NCBI RefSeq assembly: GCF_014284335.1
Contig: NZ_JACOGF010000009.1
Location: forward strand, 221,312 to 285,311
Direction of reading: 5' to 3'
DNA: 64,000 nucleotides
From: Undibacterium hunanense
GTDB taxonomy: Bacteria; Pseudomonadota; Gammaproteobacteria; Burkholderiales; Burkholderiaceae_D
Below, piece by piece: positions 55,619-64,000 of this stretch. Both the position numbers and the translations under genes were made by a program. How positions within the stretch are numbered: the stretch's first letter is position 1; each line of letters begins with the position of its first letter. The notes under the pieces are model-generated. The model searched no databases. It had not been told where the DNA came from and saw only the letters and a list, made by a program, of their open reading frames with translations.

Positions 55619-56143
55619 TCACACTGCGCGCCACAGGGCAAAAGTCAGCAGGCAAAAGAAGGCTGCCACAATGTCATCCCACATTACGCCAAAGCCACCT
55701 TTGAAGCGGCGGTCAAAATAGCCGATAGGGGGCGGTTTTGCCATATCAAAAAAGCGAAAAATGATAAAGGCCCACAATTGGGTCTGCCAACTGGCCGGCG
55801 TGATGAACAGTAGCACCAGCCACATGGCGATGATTTCATCCCATACCATACTGCCATGATCGGCAACCCCCAGGTTCTTGCCGGTAATGCGGCAAGCCCA
55901 GACACCCACGATAAACCCCAGAAGGATGATGATGGCCCAGTTGACCGTGGTAAAAATTTCTGGCCAGCGCGTGGAAAAAACATGGAAACTCAGCCAGCCA
56001 AACAAGGTGCCGGATGTGCCTGGCATGATCGGTGACAGGCCGCTGCCAAAACCTTGCGCCAGTATATGGGCAGGGTGGCGCAGCATGAACCGCCAGGTGG
56101 GTTGAGTGACGATGGCTGTCTGGCCTTGTTCTAGGGTAGTCAT
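55619..56143 (-). CDS. pgpA: Phosphatidylglycerophosphatase A
   Basis: A 174-residue inner-membrane enzyme that removes phosphate from phosphatidylglycerol phosphate. Motifs GFGSGLSPIMPGTSGTLFGW (about 32-51), HGSMVWDEIIAMWLVL (about 96) and GGFGVMWDDIVAAFFCLL (about 148) carry the family's conserved Gly/Asp residues. Its ATG overlaps the thiL stop by four bases (ATGA), so the two are translated together, as in many proteobacteria. Confidence 0.95.
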   Translation of the reverse strand: MTTLEQGQTAIVTQPTWRFMLRHPAHILAQGFGSGLSPIMPGTSGTLFGWLSFHVFSTRWPEIFTTVNWAIIILLGFIVGVWACRITGKNLGVADHGSMVWDEIIAMWLVLLFITPASWQTQLWAFIIFRFFDMAKPPPIGYFDRRFKGGFGVMWDDIVAAFFCLLTFALWRAV

Positions 56144-57108
56144 GGATTGACGAAGTGATCAAAGGATTGATAAGCCAGATGCAGGTCTTTACCTTCATCA
56201 TCCAGCAGGCGTAAACCGCTGGCGCTGTCTATCTGGCCTATGCGGGTGACGACGGTGTTCGATTGTGTTGCCGCAGCCAATATCTGCTGCCTGTTGCTGA
56301 CTGCTGCGGTAAAACATAGCTCATAGTCATCACCGCCATTCAGGGTAAATTGCCTGCGTAAATCCTGTGGCTGTGTTTGTAATACCGGCCCTGCCGGTAA
56401 CTGGTCTATCAACAGCGTAGCGCCGACGCCCGACTTGTCCAGGATATGGCCCAGATCGCCAGCCAGTCCGTCTGAAATATCCAGCGCCGCATGAGCAATA
56501 CCGCGCAGCGCCATACCCAAAGCAATACGGGGGCTGGGAGTATGCATGCGCAATGCTGCCTGCTGATGTACTTGCGGGTCCAGTGATACTTCATTCCAGT
56601 AAGCTGCCAGCGCCAGACGGGCGTCACCCAGACTGCCCGATACCCAGATATCGTCACCGCTGCGGGCGGCATCACGACGCAGCGCCGTGCCGGGGGGCAG
56701 TTCGCCAAAAATCGTGATGCAGATATTCAGTGGGCCCTTGGTGGTATCACCACCAATGAGATGGCATTGATGTTCATCCGCCAGGGCTAGCAAGCCGGCT
56801 GAAAATTCAGCCAGCCAGGCTGGATTGGCTTCCGGCAGCGACAGGGCAAGGGTGAATGCGATGGGTTTTGCCCCCATGGCGGCCAGGTCAGACAAGTTCA
56901 CGGCCAGACATTTGTGGCCCAACATGCGAGGGGCAGCATCGGGGAAGAAATGACGTCCAGAAACCAGCATGTCACTGGAAATAGCCATTTGCATGCCCGG
57001 ACTGGGGTTGAGCAGGGCGCAATCATCCCCTATACCCAGGGCGACGCGACTGTCTTGAATATGGTGTTGCGCAAAATAGCGCTTGATGAGGTCAAATTCG
57101 GAAAGCAT
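56140..57108 (-). CDS. thiL: Thiamine-monophosphate kinase
   Basis: A 322-residue kinase making thiamine pyrophosphate from thiamine monophosphate. MLSEFDLIKRYF, then LGIGDDCALL (about 23), SSDMLVSGRHFFPDA, LAVNLSDLAAMGAKPIAFTL (about 68-87), HLIGGDTTKGPL, ALDISDGLAGDLGHIL (about 208) and LNGGDDYELCFT (about 255): the acidic metal- and ATP-binding motifs of ThiL. Length is typical. Upstream of and overlapping pgpA by four bases. No TPP riboswitch is seen upstream. Confidence 0.96.
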   Translation of the reverse strand: MLSEFDLIKRYFAQHHIQDSRVALGIGDDCALLNPSPGMQMAISSDMLVSGRHFFPDAAPRMLGHKCLAVNLSDLAAMGAKPIAFTLALSLPEANPAWLAEFSAGLLALADEHQCHLIGGDTTKGPLNICITIFGELPPGTALRRDAARSGDDIWVSGSLGDARLALAAYWNEVSLDPQVHQQAALRMHTPSPRIALGMALRGIAHAALDISDGLAGDLGHILDKSGVGATLLIDQLPAGPVLQTQPQDLRRQFTLNGGDDYELCFTAAVSNRQQILAAATQSNTVVTRIGQIDSASGLRLLDDEGKDLHLAYQSFDHFVNP

Positions 57109-57213
57109 GCTGGCATTGTACCGAATGAAGCCGGGGATACAACATGGACTGGCTTAATTCGGTACAAATGCTTACCTACCCAGGCGTTGACAGGTGTTTG
57201 CCAATCAACACAA

Positions 57214-58410
57214 TCAGGCCAGGGATGCCAGGGATGTCGTCTGTGCTTCTGTCAACTCACTGATCAGTGTGGTTCTCGATTTGGCACTGTGTGGCGCAAC
57301 AGCAAAGCCGCGCATTATTCTGTCTTCGTCAAAGAAACGACTGGTCGTGACACCGGCGCTGTTTTCGGATTCCCATGTACCTGATGGGCTGACGTGGGCG
57401 GCAGGTGCGATCAGGGCGACCGGATAACTGGGTGTTTTGACCAGGACTGCTGCCAGCTTCATTTCTATGCGTGTGGGCTGACCGCTCAGGCTCAATGCAA
57501 TTGATCGGGCTGCTGCCATCAGTGGCGCTACATAGGGCATGGTATTCTGACTGCCGTCGTCCAGGGTGTACTGCGCACAGTCACCCAGTGCATAGACCTT
57601 GCTGGCACTGGTTTGGCCATATTCATCCACGATGATTCCGCGTCCGGTATGCAACTGGGCTGCTTGCGCCAGACGGGTGTCGGCACGCAGACCTACTGCC
57701 GACAAGATGACGTCCGTGACAAAACTTTCACCATTCGACAGGGTGACGTGCAATGCCTGGTCACGCCGATAAATCTGGCTGGCCGTGGTGCCGAGTTTCA
57801 GTTGTATGCCTTTTTCTGTCAGGGCAGTTTGCAAGCCTTGCGAAATGGCGACCGGTGCCAGAGCTGCCAGCGGCAGGGCATTGGGGTCTACCAGCGTAAC
57901 GGTGTGGCCTGCACTGGCCAGATCATCACTGAATTCGCAACCTATCAGCCCGGCGCCGAGTATGGTGACGTTTACCTTGTCACCGGCTTGCGTCAGCCTG
58001 TCACGAAATATCTTGTAGTCAGCCAGATTATTGACTGACAGAACCTGATCGGCAGCATTGCCAGCGATGGGCAGGCGTATTGCTTGTGCCCCCAGTGCCA
58101 GCACCAGTTGTGCATACTCAAATTCACCCATATTGGTCCGCACTGTTTGCGTGACGGTGTTGATGCTGCTGACCATAGTCCGGGTCAGGATATGGGCATT
58201 CAGTTGAGCAGCCATTTGCTCCACCGTCTGGCTTTGCAATTGTTGCGGCTGCTTGCCCAAGGCAAAAGCATTTGACAGCATGGGTTTGGAGTAAAAACCA
58301 CCATCATCGCCAGTGATGATCAGCAAGGGCGTGGTTTTGTCGAGCTTGCGAAATTCCTTGGCGAGAGTGTAGCCTGCCAGGCCAGAGCCGATGATGGTGA
58401 TGGGTTTCAT
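57214..58410 (-). CDS. FAD-dependent rubredoxin reductase-like oxidoreductase
   Basis: A 398-residue pyridine-nucleotide-disulfide-type flavoprotein. FAD-binding IIGSGLAGYTLAKEFRKLDK (about 5-24), the NADH fold VTILGAGLIGCEFSDDLASA (about 148-167) and the second FAD motif VYALGDCAQYTLDDG (about 275). No redox-active disulfide is present. It resembles rubredoxin-NAD+ reductases. A rubredoxin gene ends nine bases upstream, so it should reduce that rubredoxin, which in turn feeds rubrerythrin. Confidence 0.9.
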   Translation of the reverse strand: MKPITIIGSGLAGYTLAKEFRKLDKTTPLLIITGDDGGFYSKPMLSNAFALGKQPQQLQSQTVEQMAAQLNAHILTRTMVSSINTVTQTVRTNMGEFEYAQLVLALGAQAIRLPIAGNAADQVLSVNNLADYKIFRDRLTQAGDKVNVTILGAGLIGCEFSDDLASAGHTVTLVDPNALPLAALAPVAISQGLQTALTEKGIQLKLGTTASQIYRRDQALHVTLSNGESFVTDVILSAVGLRADTRLAQAAQLHTGRGIIVDEYGQTSASKVYALGDCAQYTLDDGSQNTMPYVAPLMAAARSIALSLSGQPTRIEMKLAAVLVKTPSYPVALIAPAAHVSPSGTWESENSAGVTTSRFFDEDRIMRGFAVAPHSAKSRTTLISELTEAQTTSLASLA

Positions 58411-58418
58411 GGTAAACC

Positions 58419-58583
58419 TCAGATTTCTATCATGTCAAAATCAGCTTTGGCGACACCGCAATCCGGGCATTCCCAGTCTGCCGGGATATCGTCCCAGCGT
58501 GTGCCAGCGGCGATGCCTTCTTCTGGCAAGCCTGTGGATTCGTCATAAATAAAGCCGCATACGATGCATTGGTAGGTTTTCAT
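58419..58583 (-). CDS. Rubredoxin
   Basis: A 54-residue rubredoxin, too short for many gene finders: [20 protein letters not shown], iron ligands C6, C9, C39 and C42 (CIVC, CPDC), and [17 protein letters not shown]. It carries single electrons at a Fe(Cys)4 site. The ATG is at 58583-58581, with GAGG (GAGGACAAC) just before it. The reductase gene starts nine bases after the stop, and rubrerythrin lies 54 bases upstream, so the three form one electron chain. Confidence 0.95.
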   Translation of the reverse strand: MKTYQCIVCGFIYDESTGLPEEGIAAGTRWDDIPADWECPDCGVAKADFDMIEI

Positions 58584-58637
58584 GTTGTCCTCTGTATTGT
58601 TTGATTGATTCTTGATTCAGTGCCAGCCTTGCCGGAT

Positions 58638-59117
58638 TCAAGCCTGATTGGCTTCCAGCACGGCGCGATAGTGATTGGCGTGACGTTCTTCTACCTTGGC
58701 CAGCGCGGCGAAGCGTTTGGCAGCGATTTCTAAAGTCCGCTTAAAGTTTTCAGCGTGTTCCTTAGATTCTGCGATTTGCTCATCGTATTCAGCGACAGCA
58801 GCATGGTTGCCTTCTTCCACAGCGAGATGGCGGAATGTTGGGTACATTTCAGTGTATTCATAGGTTTCACCTTCAATGGCAATTTCCAGCGCGCGCTGTG
58901 GCGTCAACTGGCTTTTGGGATACAGTAAATCCAGATGACCAAAGGCATGCATGACTTCCTGGTCGGCGGTGGCTTCAAATGCTTCGGCAATTTCTATGGC
59001 GCCGGCTTCACGTGCCAGTTTGGCAAAGTAGCGGTATTTGATGTGGGCCATGGATTCGCCGGCAAAAGCGGATTCAAGGTTCTTGATGGTGACGGATGGG
59101 TTTGCCTGGGTGCTCAT
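58638..59117 (-). CDS. Rubrerythrin-family diiron protein
   Basis: A 159-residue protein. The diiron four-helix bundle is clear: NLESAFAGESMAHIKYRYFA (about 13-32), EAFEATADQEVMHAFGHLDL (about 45-64), GETYEYTEMYPTFRHLAVEE (about 84-103) and AEYDEQIAESKEHAENF. The usual C-terminal rubredoxin domain is absent; a separate rubredoxin is encoded downstream. It reduces hydrogen peroxide with electrons from that rubredoxin. AAGGAG precedes the ATG. An OxyR-like half-site (59227-59241) lies upstream. Confidence 0.92.
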   Translation of the reverse strand: MSTQANPSVTIKNLESAFAGESMAHIKYRYFAKLAREAGAIEIAEAFEATADQEVMHAFGHLDLLYPKSQLTPQRALEIAIEGETYEYTEMYPTFRHLAVEEGNHAAVAEYDEQIAESKEHAENFKRTLEIAAKRFAALAKVEERHANHYRAVLEANQA

Positions 59118-59226
59118 AATGCTCTCCTTGGTGATTTACTGAAATTTGCTTGCGTTTGCTATCAACGTGAGAAGAATAATAGATTTTAATAATTGATTTT
59201 AAAAGACAATTGATTTTATTGATTCA

Positions 59227-59241
59227 ATAGATAAATCCTAT
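59227..59241. promoter_or_regulatory. OxyR-like half-site upstream of rubrerythrin
   Basis: ATAG (59227-59230), seven bases, CTAT (59238-59241), with T at the second spacer position as in OxyR sites; the sixth position does not fit. ATTGATTTTA-type repeats (59190-59222) lie nearby. Weak, eye-based. Confidence 0.25.
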
Positions 59242-59389
59242 ATTGCTTGGCATAACAGAATAAATCGCATTTGGTTATGCGCCAAAAGCATATGAGTCGT
59301 ACAAATACGTATAAAGTTAGAGTGTTCCCTCTGCTAGAATCACGGGCAGTAAGATTTCCGTAAGCAAAAATAGAAAGAAGGCCAAGCAC

Positions 59390-61699
59390 ATGGATTCGTC
59401 AGATCAAAAAGAGCAAATACGTCAACAATTGCGTCAGGCGGCGCTGGAATATCATGAATTCCCGACGCCGGGCAAAATCAGTGTCACTGCAACCAAGCAA
59501 TTGACGAATCAACGTGATCTGGCTTTGGCGTATTCCCCCGGTGTAGCTGCCCCATGTGAAGAAATCGTGGCTGACCCGACAGCAGCCTTCAAATACACGG
59601 CCCGTGGCAACCTGGTTGGTGTGATTACCAACGGTACTGCGGTGCTGGGCCTGGGTAATATCGGCCCGCTGGCATCCAAGCCGGTGATGGAAGGCAAGGG
59701 CGTCTTGTTCAAGAAATTTGCCGGTATTGATGTATTTGACATCGAAATCAGCGAATCTGACCCAGACAAGCTGGTCGATATCATTGCTTCTCTGGAGCCG
59801 ACATTTGGCGGTATCAATCTGGAAGACATCAAGGCACCGGAATGCTTCTATATAGAACGCAAACTGCGTGAGCGCATGCGCATACCGGTCTTCCATGATG
59901 ACCAGCACGGTACAGCGATCATCGTCGGCGCAGCAATCCTGAATGGCTTGAAAGTCGTTGGAAAAACTATTAAAAACACCAAGCTGGTGGTGTCTGGCGC
60001 TGGTGCGGCGGCATTGGCCTGTCTGGATTTGATCGTGGACCTGGGCTTCCCGCTGGAAAATATATTCGTGACCGACCTGGCCGGCGTAGTGTACAAAGGC
60101 CGCGTTGAATTGATGGACCCGGACAAAGAGCGTTTCGCACAAGAAACGACGGCTCGTAGCCTGCGTGATGTGATTCCTGATGCTGATATTTTCCTCGGTT
60201 TGTCGGCTGCCGGCGTGTTGAAGCAGGACATGGTCAAGCTGATGGCAGCAAATCCTCTGATTCTGGCTTTGGCTAACCCTACGCCAGAAATCTTGCCAGA
60301 CGAAGTCAAGGCGGTACGTGATGACGCCATCATGGCGACCGGGCGTTCTGACTTTCCTAATCAGGTCAATAATGTCCTGTGTTTCCCTTATATTTTCCGC
60401 GGTGCTCTGGATTGTGGTGCAACCACCATCACACGTGAAATGGAAATTGCGGTCGTGCACGCGATTGCTGAATTGGCTCAGGCCGAGCAATCCGATGTCG
60501 TTGCTTCTGCCTATGGCATCAGCAACCTGTCTTTCGGCCCTGAATACCTGATACCCAAGCCTTTTGATCCACGCCTGATGATCAAGATTGCGCCGGCAGT
60601 GGCAAGGGCAGCAGAAGAATGCGGTGTCGCAGCACGTCCTATCAAAGACATGCAGGCTTATGTAGAGAAGCTGCAGCAGTTCGTGTATCACAGCGGCACA
60701 TTCATGAAGCCGCTGTTTCAGATCGCCAAAAAAGCGCCTGCAGAACGCAAACGTATTGTCTTTGCCGAAGGTGAAGAAGAAAAAGTTTTGCGCGCGGTAC
60801 AGGTCATCGTTGATGAAAAACTGGCGACACCTATCCTGGTGGGACGTCCACACATCCTTGATCAGCGCATAGAAAAATTTGGCTTGCGTCTCAAGGCGGG
60901 CGAAGATTTCCTGGTGATTAATCCTGAGCACGATGACCGCTATCGTGATTACTGGCAAACCTATCACCAGATGACTGCGCGCAAGGGTGTGACCGAGCAA
61001 TATGCAAAGCTGGAAATGCGCCGCCGTCATTCACTGATTGGTGCCATGATGATCCATAAAGGCGATGCAGATGGCATGATTTGCGGTACCTTTGGTACCA
61101 CTGGCCTGCATCTGAATTACATCAATCAGGTGTTGGGTAAACGTGAAGGCGTGAACGTCTATGCCGCGATGAATGGCCTGGTCTTGCCGGATCGCCAGGT
61201 GGTGCTGGTCGATACCCATGTGAATGAAAATCCGACCGCAGAGCAAATCGCCGAAATCACCATCCTGGCCGCAGAAGAAATGCGCCGTTTTGGTCTGATG
61301 CCTAAGGCAGCCTTGTTGTCGCACTCGAATTTCGGTTCCAGCAATAGCGAATCAGCACAGAAAATGCGTGCGGCACTGGCGATAATCCAGCGTGACGCGC
61401 CTGATCTGGAAGTCGATGGCGAAATGCATGGTGATACTGCGCTCGATACCAGCTATCGCAAGAAAATGATGCCTGATTCGACCTTGAAGAGCGATGCCAA
61501 TCTGCTGGTCATGCCGAATATTGATGCAGCCAATATCGCCTACAACCTGCTAAAAACAACGGCAGGCAATAACGTGGCGATTGGCCCCATCTTGTTGGGC
61601 TGCGCCAAACCGGTACATATCCTGACACCATCGGCCACGGTCCGTCGTATCGTCAATATGACAGCCTTGTGTGTAGTGGATGCGGTGGCACAGCGTTAA
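59390..61699 (+). CDS. maeB: NADP-dependent malic enzyme with phosphotransacetylase-like domain
   Basis: A 769-residue two-domain enzyme, malate to pyruvate + CO2 + NADPH. Malic domain about 1-430: [74 protein letters not shown] (metal site) and [14 protein letters not shown]. The C-terminal part (about 431-769) is a PTA-like domain ([33 protein letters not shown]) that binds acetyl-CoA and regulates rather than catalyses. Length matches MaeB (about 760). A ribosome site AAGAAGG precedes the ATG. A terminator follows. Confidence 0.97.
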   Translation: MDSSDQKEQIRQQLRQAALEYHEFPTPGKISVTATKQLTNQRDLALAYSPGVAAPCEEIVADPTAAFKYTARGNLVGVITNGTAVLGLGNIGPLASKPVMEGKGVLFKKFAGIDVFDIEISESDPDKLVDIIASLEPTFGGINLEDIKAPECFYIERKLRERMRIPVFHDDQHGTAIIVGAAILNGLKVVGKTIKNTKLVVSGAGAAALACLDLIVDLGFPLENIFVTDLAGVVYKGRVELMDPDKERFAQETTARSLRDVIPDADIFLGLSAAGVLKQDMVKLMAANPLILALANPTPEILPDEVKAVRDDAIMATGRSDFPNQVNNVLCFPYIFRGALDCGATTITREMEIAVVHAIAELAQAEQSDVVASAYGISNLSFGPEYLIPKPFDPRLMIKIAPAVARAAEECGVAARPIKDMQAYVEKLQQFVYHSGTFMKPLFQIAKKAPAERKRIVFAEGEEEKVLRAVQVIVDEKLATPILVGRPHILDQRIEKFGLRLKAGEDFLVINPEHDDRYRDYWQTYHQMTARKGVTEQYAKLEMRRRHSLIGAMMIHKGDADGMICGTFGTTGLHLNYINQVLGKREGVNVYAAMNGLVLPDRQVVLVDTHVNENPTAEQIAEITILAAEEMRRFGLMPKAALLSHSNFGSSNSESAQKMRAALAIIQRDAPDLEVDGEMHGDTALDTSYRKKMMPDSTLKSDANLLVMPNIDAANIAYNLLKTTAGNNVAIGPILLGCAKPVHILTPSATVRRIVNMTALCVVDAVAQR

Positions 61700-61718
61700 G
61701 CACTCATAGCATGTAAAT

Positions 61719-61760
61719 AAGCCAGCCTGATTCAGCATGACTGATACGGCTGGCTTTTTT
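61719..61760 (+). terminator. Rho-independent terminator after maeB
   Basis: AAGCCAGCC (61719-61727), long loop, GGCTGGCTT (61748-61756) and a T-run. Probably serves both maeB and the convergent nucleotidase gene. Confidence 0.85.
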
Positions 61761-61774
61761 GTTTTATGCGGGAT

Positions 61775-62680
61775 TTATTTATTCTGTTTGACGGGCACAC
61801 GTCCCGTCGGCACGACATTCGATGCATGCAGGCAATGACCATGCTGATCATCAAAAAACATATGTGGTTTGAAGGCCGCCAGCACAGCGGATTTATTCAC
61901 GCCACCCATGAAGAAGGTTTCGTCGATTGCGATATTCCATGCACGCAGTGTACGTATTACCCGTTCATGAGCGGGTGAGGCACGCGCTGTCACCAATGCA
62001 GTGCGCAAGGGGAAGGCGCGGCCATCTGGTGTTTTGAAATTATTCTGCAAATATGAAAGTGCCACCAGCAACCTTGCAAAGGGCCCTTGTGGCAAAGGCT
62101 TTTTGGCATTTTCTCTTTCATGCGCTTCAAAGGCTTCTACGCCATGTTCCTGATAAATACGTTCAGATTCATCTGAAAAAATCACGGCATCACCATCAAA
62201 CGCAATACGGATCTGTTCCGGATCTGCTGCATTATCCGGCAAGCGATACAGCATCGCCGATGCCACGCCAGAATTGATAGCCGCCTGCACGTCATCTTCA
62301 TGTAGTGACAAAAACAGACTGACATTAAACGCCAGCAGATACGGTGCCAAGGGCGCGCCGCCAGACAAGGCCGCACGTGTAATATCCAGGCCGTAGTGGG
62401 CAATCGAATTGAAAATGCGCAAAGAAGTTTCGGATGAATTGCGCGACATGATAACCACTTCCACCAGCCTGTGTCCGGGTGTCAGTTCATTCAGTTTCAG
62501 TAAGGCTTTGACCAGACCAAAGCCGGCACCTGGTTTTAGTACGCTGTTTTCTTCTTTCAGTTGATGCTGACGATACGCATCCAGCCCCTGTTCCTGAAAC
62601 AGCGTTTCCTCTGCTTCCAGATCAAATAAGGCGCGTGAAGAGATTCCTATAACGAGGAGATTGTCTAGTGACACTGGCAT
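61775..62680 (-). CDS. Cytosolic 5'-nucleotidase (cN-I / PF06189 type)
   Basis: A 301-residue protein of the 5'-nucleotidase family related to eukaryotic cN-I. Conserved parts: VIGISSRALFDLEAEETLFQ (about 10-29), RLVEVVIMSRNSSETSLRIF, FLSLHEDDVQAAINSGVASA, IRIAFDGDAVIFSDESERIY (catalytic DGD, about 155-174) and MGGVNKSAVLAAFKPHMFFDD. It should release nucleosides from nucleoside monophosphates in the cytoplasm. Single gene between maeB and alkB. Confidence 0.9.
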   Translation of the reverse strand: MPVSLDNLLVIGISSRALFDLEAEETLFQEQGLDAYRQHQLKEENSVLKPGAGFGLVKALLKLNELTPGHRLVEVVIMSRNSSETSLRIFNSIAHYGLDITRAALSGGAPLAPYLLAFNVSLFLSLHEDDVQAAINSGVASAMLYRLPDNAADPEQIRIAFDGDAVIFSDESERIYQEHGVEAFEAHERENAKKPLPQGPFARLLVALSYLQNNFKTPDGRAFPLRTALVTARASPAHERVIRTLRAWNIAIDETFFMGGVNKSAVLAAFKPHMFFDDQHGHCLHASNVVPTGRVPVKQNK

Positions 62681-62740
62681 GATTGATTGGTCTGTCTTGT
62701 TCTGAAATGTTGGATAGTCCGTCTGTGTTTCAACGCAGCA

Positions 62741-63394
62741 CTACATAGCCTGGCGAAATGTCAGATTGATTCTTTGTGTGCCCAATAAAGGATGTGCTGC
62801 GTCCTTGATGGGGGCGACGCCATGGTAACGCAATCGGGCCGGGCCACCCCATACCGCGACATCCCCATGCGCCAGATGATAACGCTGAACGGAATCGCTG
62901 CGCTGCATGCCACCAAAAAGAAACGTCGCCGATATACCTAATGAGAAAGACACGATGGGAGCAGCAAAATTTTTCTCATCCTTGTCCTGATGCAGGCTAA
63001 GGCGCGACCCGGTCTGATATTGATTGATCAGGCAGCTATCGGGCTGGAAGCCCGGGTAGCCGGCTTCCAGTGCAGCCTGCATGGCAAGTGCGGCAAGACG
63101 TTCCGGTATGTCTGGCCAGCGCGTGCCATTTTCCGGATTATAAGGGCTATAGCGGTAACCATCCTTGTCCGATACCCAACCCACGTCACCACAGCAAGTC
63201 ATCGCGACAGACATGCGATGACCGTTCGGTGTACGCATCTGACGGAAAGGATGACTGTTCAATACCTGCTGTATACCTTCCATGATTTCAGTTTCGTGCT
63301 GTACCGAAAAATGCCTGAGGATGAGGGCGCCATCGCAGATGGGTTCGACCCATGGCTGCATGTTGCTGACATCATCAAATAGTGAATAATTCAT
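62741..63394 (-). CDS. alkB: Alpha-ketoglutarate-dependent DNA-repair dioxygenase AlkB
   Basis: About 217 residues, like E. coli AlkB (216). It removes methyl groups from 1-methyladenine and 3-methylcytosine by oxidation. Iron ligands HxD in RLSLHQDKDEKNFAAPIVSF (about 131-150) and the later His in RLRYHGVAPIKDA; 2-oxoglutarate Arg in RINLTFRQ. The substrate region FRQMRTPNGHRMSVAMTCCG and PDSCLINQYQTG also match. I use the ATG at 63394 (MNYSLFDDV), matching the family N-terminus; an in-frame ATG at 63436 would add 14 residues. No ada is adjacent. Confidence 0.93.
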   Translation of the reverse strand: MNYSLFDDVSNMQPWVEPICDGALILRHFSVQHETEIMEGIQQVLNSHPFRQMRTPNGHRMSVAMTCCGDVGWVSDKDGYRYSPYNPENGTRWPDIPERLAALAMQAALEAGYPGFQPDSCLINQYQTGSRLSLHQDKDEKNFAAPIVSFSLGISATFLFGGMQRSDSVQRYHLAHGDVAVWGGPARLRYHGVAPIKDAAHPLLGTQRINLTFRQAM

Positions 63395-63510
63395 ACGCTG
63401 TTTTATTTCATTCTTTATTACCTGCGTGCTTATCATATAAGTACGCGATTCAATTTTTGAAAGATTAGCATGTAAAGTATAGCGAGAGCCCCAACAACGC
63501 ACAAAGCATA

Positions 63511-63614
63511 GTAGGGTGCGCCATGCGCACCGTTCCCGCACCTTATATAGCCGATAGCTTTGCCCCTATAGGTCAGCGGCCAAGCAAAGAGCCGGTGCGC
63601 GTAACGCACGCTAC
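63511..63614. repeat. MITE-like element, copy 1
   Basis: About 104 bases with inverted ends: GTAGGGTGCGC at the left and GCGTAACGCACGCTAC at the right, with an inner GCGCACC / GGTGCGC pair. It contains no gene. The central part is nearly identical to copy 2. The shared flank AGCGAGAG...CGCACAAAGCATA is also repeated, so the unit duplicated was larger (63481-63614). Confidence 0.8.
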
Positions 63615-63664
63615 AAAACTAACGTGTAATCTCGAGCGAGAGTCCCGATAACGCACAAAGCATA

Positions 63665-63769
63665 GTAAGGTGCGCCATGCGCACCGTTCCCGCACCTTAT
63701 ATATGCCGATAGCTTTGCCCCTATAGGTCAGCGGCCAAGCAAAGAGCCGGTGCGCGGAGCGCACCCTAC
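63665..63769. repeat. MITE-like element, copy 2
   Basis: About 105 bases, in direct orientation 154 bases after copy 1, ends GTAAGGTGCGC ... GCGCACCCTAC. The whole duplicated unit begins near 63635. Copies differ at a handful of positions, for example the outer right arm. Confidence 0.8.
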
Positions 63770-63809
63770 TAAGATAAGAGAACCGGCTAAATAATTTAAC
63801 GCAAAGGCT

Positions 63810-63839
63810 TGCAAAGAAGGGTGAAGGTTTGCTATAGTT
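63810..63839 (+). promoter_or_regulatory. Strong promoter, likely of an rRNA operon
   Basis: TTGCAA (63810-63815), an 18-base spacer and TATAGT (63834-63839), followed by GTTCGCCTCCCGCTG, the start-site pattern common to betaproteobacterial rRNA operons. A further TTGACA begins at 63994, at the window edge, and could be the -35 box of a second tandem promoter. Downstream there is only untranslated leader-like sequence, with no gene up to 64000. Confidence 0.6.
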
Positions 63840-64000
63840 CGCCTCCCGCTGAAGAGCGGGGGGAAATGAAGCGAAGTAAAGCTGGCGAAATGAGCGATGG
63901 AAGTTATTGCGGAATAAGTCAGTAGCTGTGAATGCCGTGCAACAGTTTAAGTAGCTCGAAAGAGCGAAGAGAAACGAAATGAGTTGCAGGTGTTGACAGT

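Noticed and set aside
59190..59241. OxyR regulation of rubrerythrin
   Set aside because: Kept only as a weak site: a single half-site with one wrong position is not enough to claim OxyR control.
59399..61030. A 543-residue open frame opposite maeB
   Set aside because: No domain, Cys/His-rich composition expected from the reverse strand of a conserved gene; maeB itself is certain.

Overview
The window looks like chromosomal DNA of a free-living, motile, aerobic betaproteobacterium. I infer Burkholderiales, Oxalobacteraceae-like (Undibacterium / Herminiimonas / Janthinobacterium neighbourhood), from the style of the proteins: a glnA - DUF4124 gene - ntrB - ntrC block, a TRZ/ATZ hydrolase, a YjfB-type motility protein, a two-domain malic enzyme and an rrn-type promoter at the right edge. 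Genus is an inference, not something the sequence proves. Most genes are ordinary housekeeping, signalling or transport genes with good ribosome sites. One stretch, about 9.2-12.3 kb, is visibly AT-richer and looks acquired.

Layout. 1-5.2 kb: a cut-off periplasmic binding protein, an MFS sugar-acid-type transporter, a chemoreceptor, mobB and a YjfB-like motility protein. 5.4-9.1 kb: bacteriohemerythrin, an S4 RNA-binding protein, then a four-gene bufferin-type operon (DUF2282 precursor, DUF692/MNIO enzyme, DUF2063 partner, DoxX) behind an ECF-sigma-like promoter. 9.2-12.3 kb: AT-rich island with a coupled pair of unknown small genes, an HNH nuclease with an alkyltransferase-like N-terminus, and a one-pass membrane protein. 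12.3-17.5 kb: secreted lipase-like lipoprotein with OmpW, then a TetR repressor with an SDR and a quinone-oxidoreductase-like gene; matching operators lie at the repressor gene and before the SDR gene. 17.6-19.8 kb: a cNMP-binding GGDEF protein, an HDOD protein and a small partner. 20-29.7 kb: DUF1345, a His-rich secreted protein, a SpmA/SpmB-like protein, an M14 peptidase, MtaD, a DadA-like oxidase divergent from a GntR/FCD regulator, and a fumarylpyruvate hydrolase / maleylacetoacetate isomerase pair.

29.8-40.2 kb: a receiver-only response regulator, a large PAS histidine kinase, an ECF sigma factor with a His-rich membrane protein and a ferredoxin, a YbaL-type antiporter, an SMR pump and a second chemoreceptor. 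40.3-46.9 kb: tauABC-like transporter, a decayed copy of the chemoreceptor 3' end, then a CMD / cupin / alpha-beta hydrolase cluster divergent from a LysR regulator. 47-50 kb: tRNA-Ser(GGA), rhodanese, and a PAS-GGDEF-EAL protein. 50.3-55.5 kb: the nitrogen-control block, glnA with a sigma-54 promoter and an NtrC-like upstream site, followed by ntrB and ntrC. 55.6-64 kb: pgpA-thiL, a rubrerythrin / rubredoxin / reductase oxidative-stress operon, maeB, a 5'-nucleotidase, alkB, a tandem MITE-like repeat, and what appears to be the promoter and leader of an rRNA operon running off the right end.

The best candidates for something less described are the bufferin operon with its candidate sigma site, the HNH protein with its unusual N-terminal half and AT-rich neighbours, and the ECF / His-rich membrane protein / ferredoxin operon. 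No CRISPR array, complete insertion sequence or prophage was seen.
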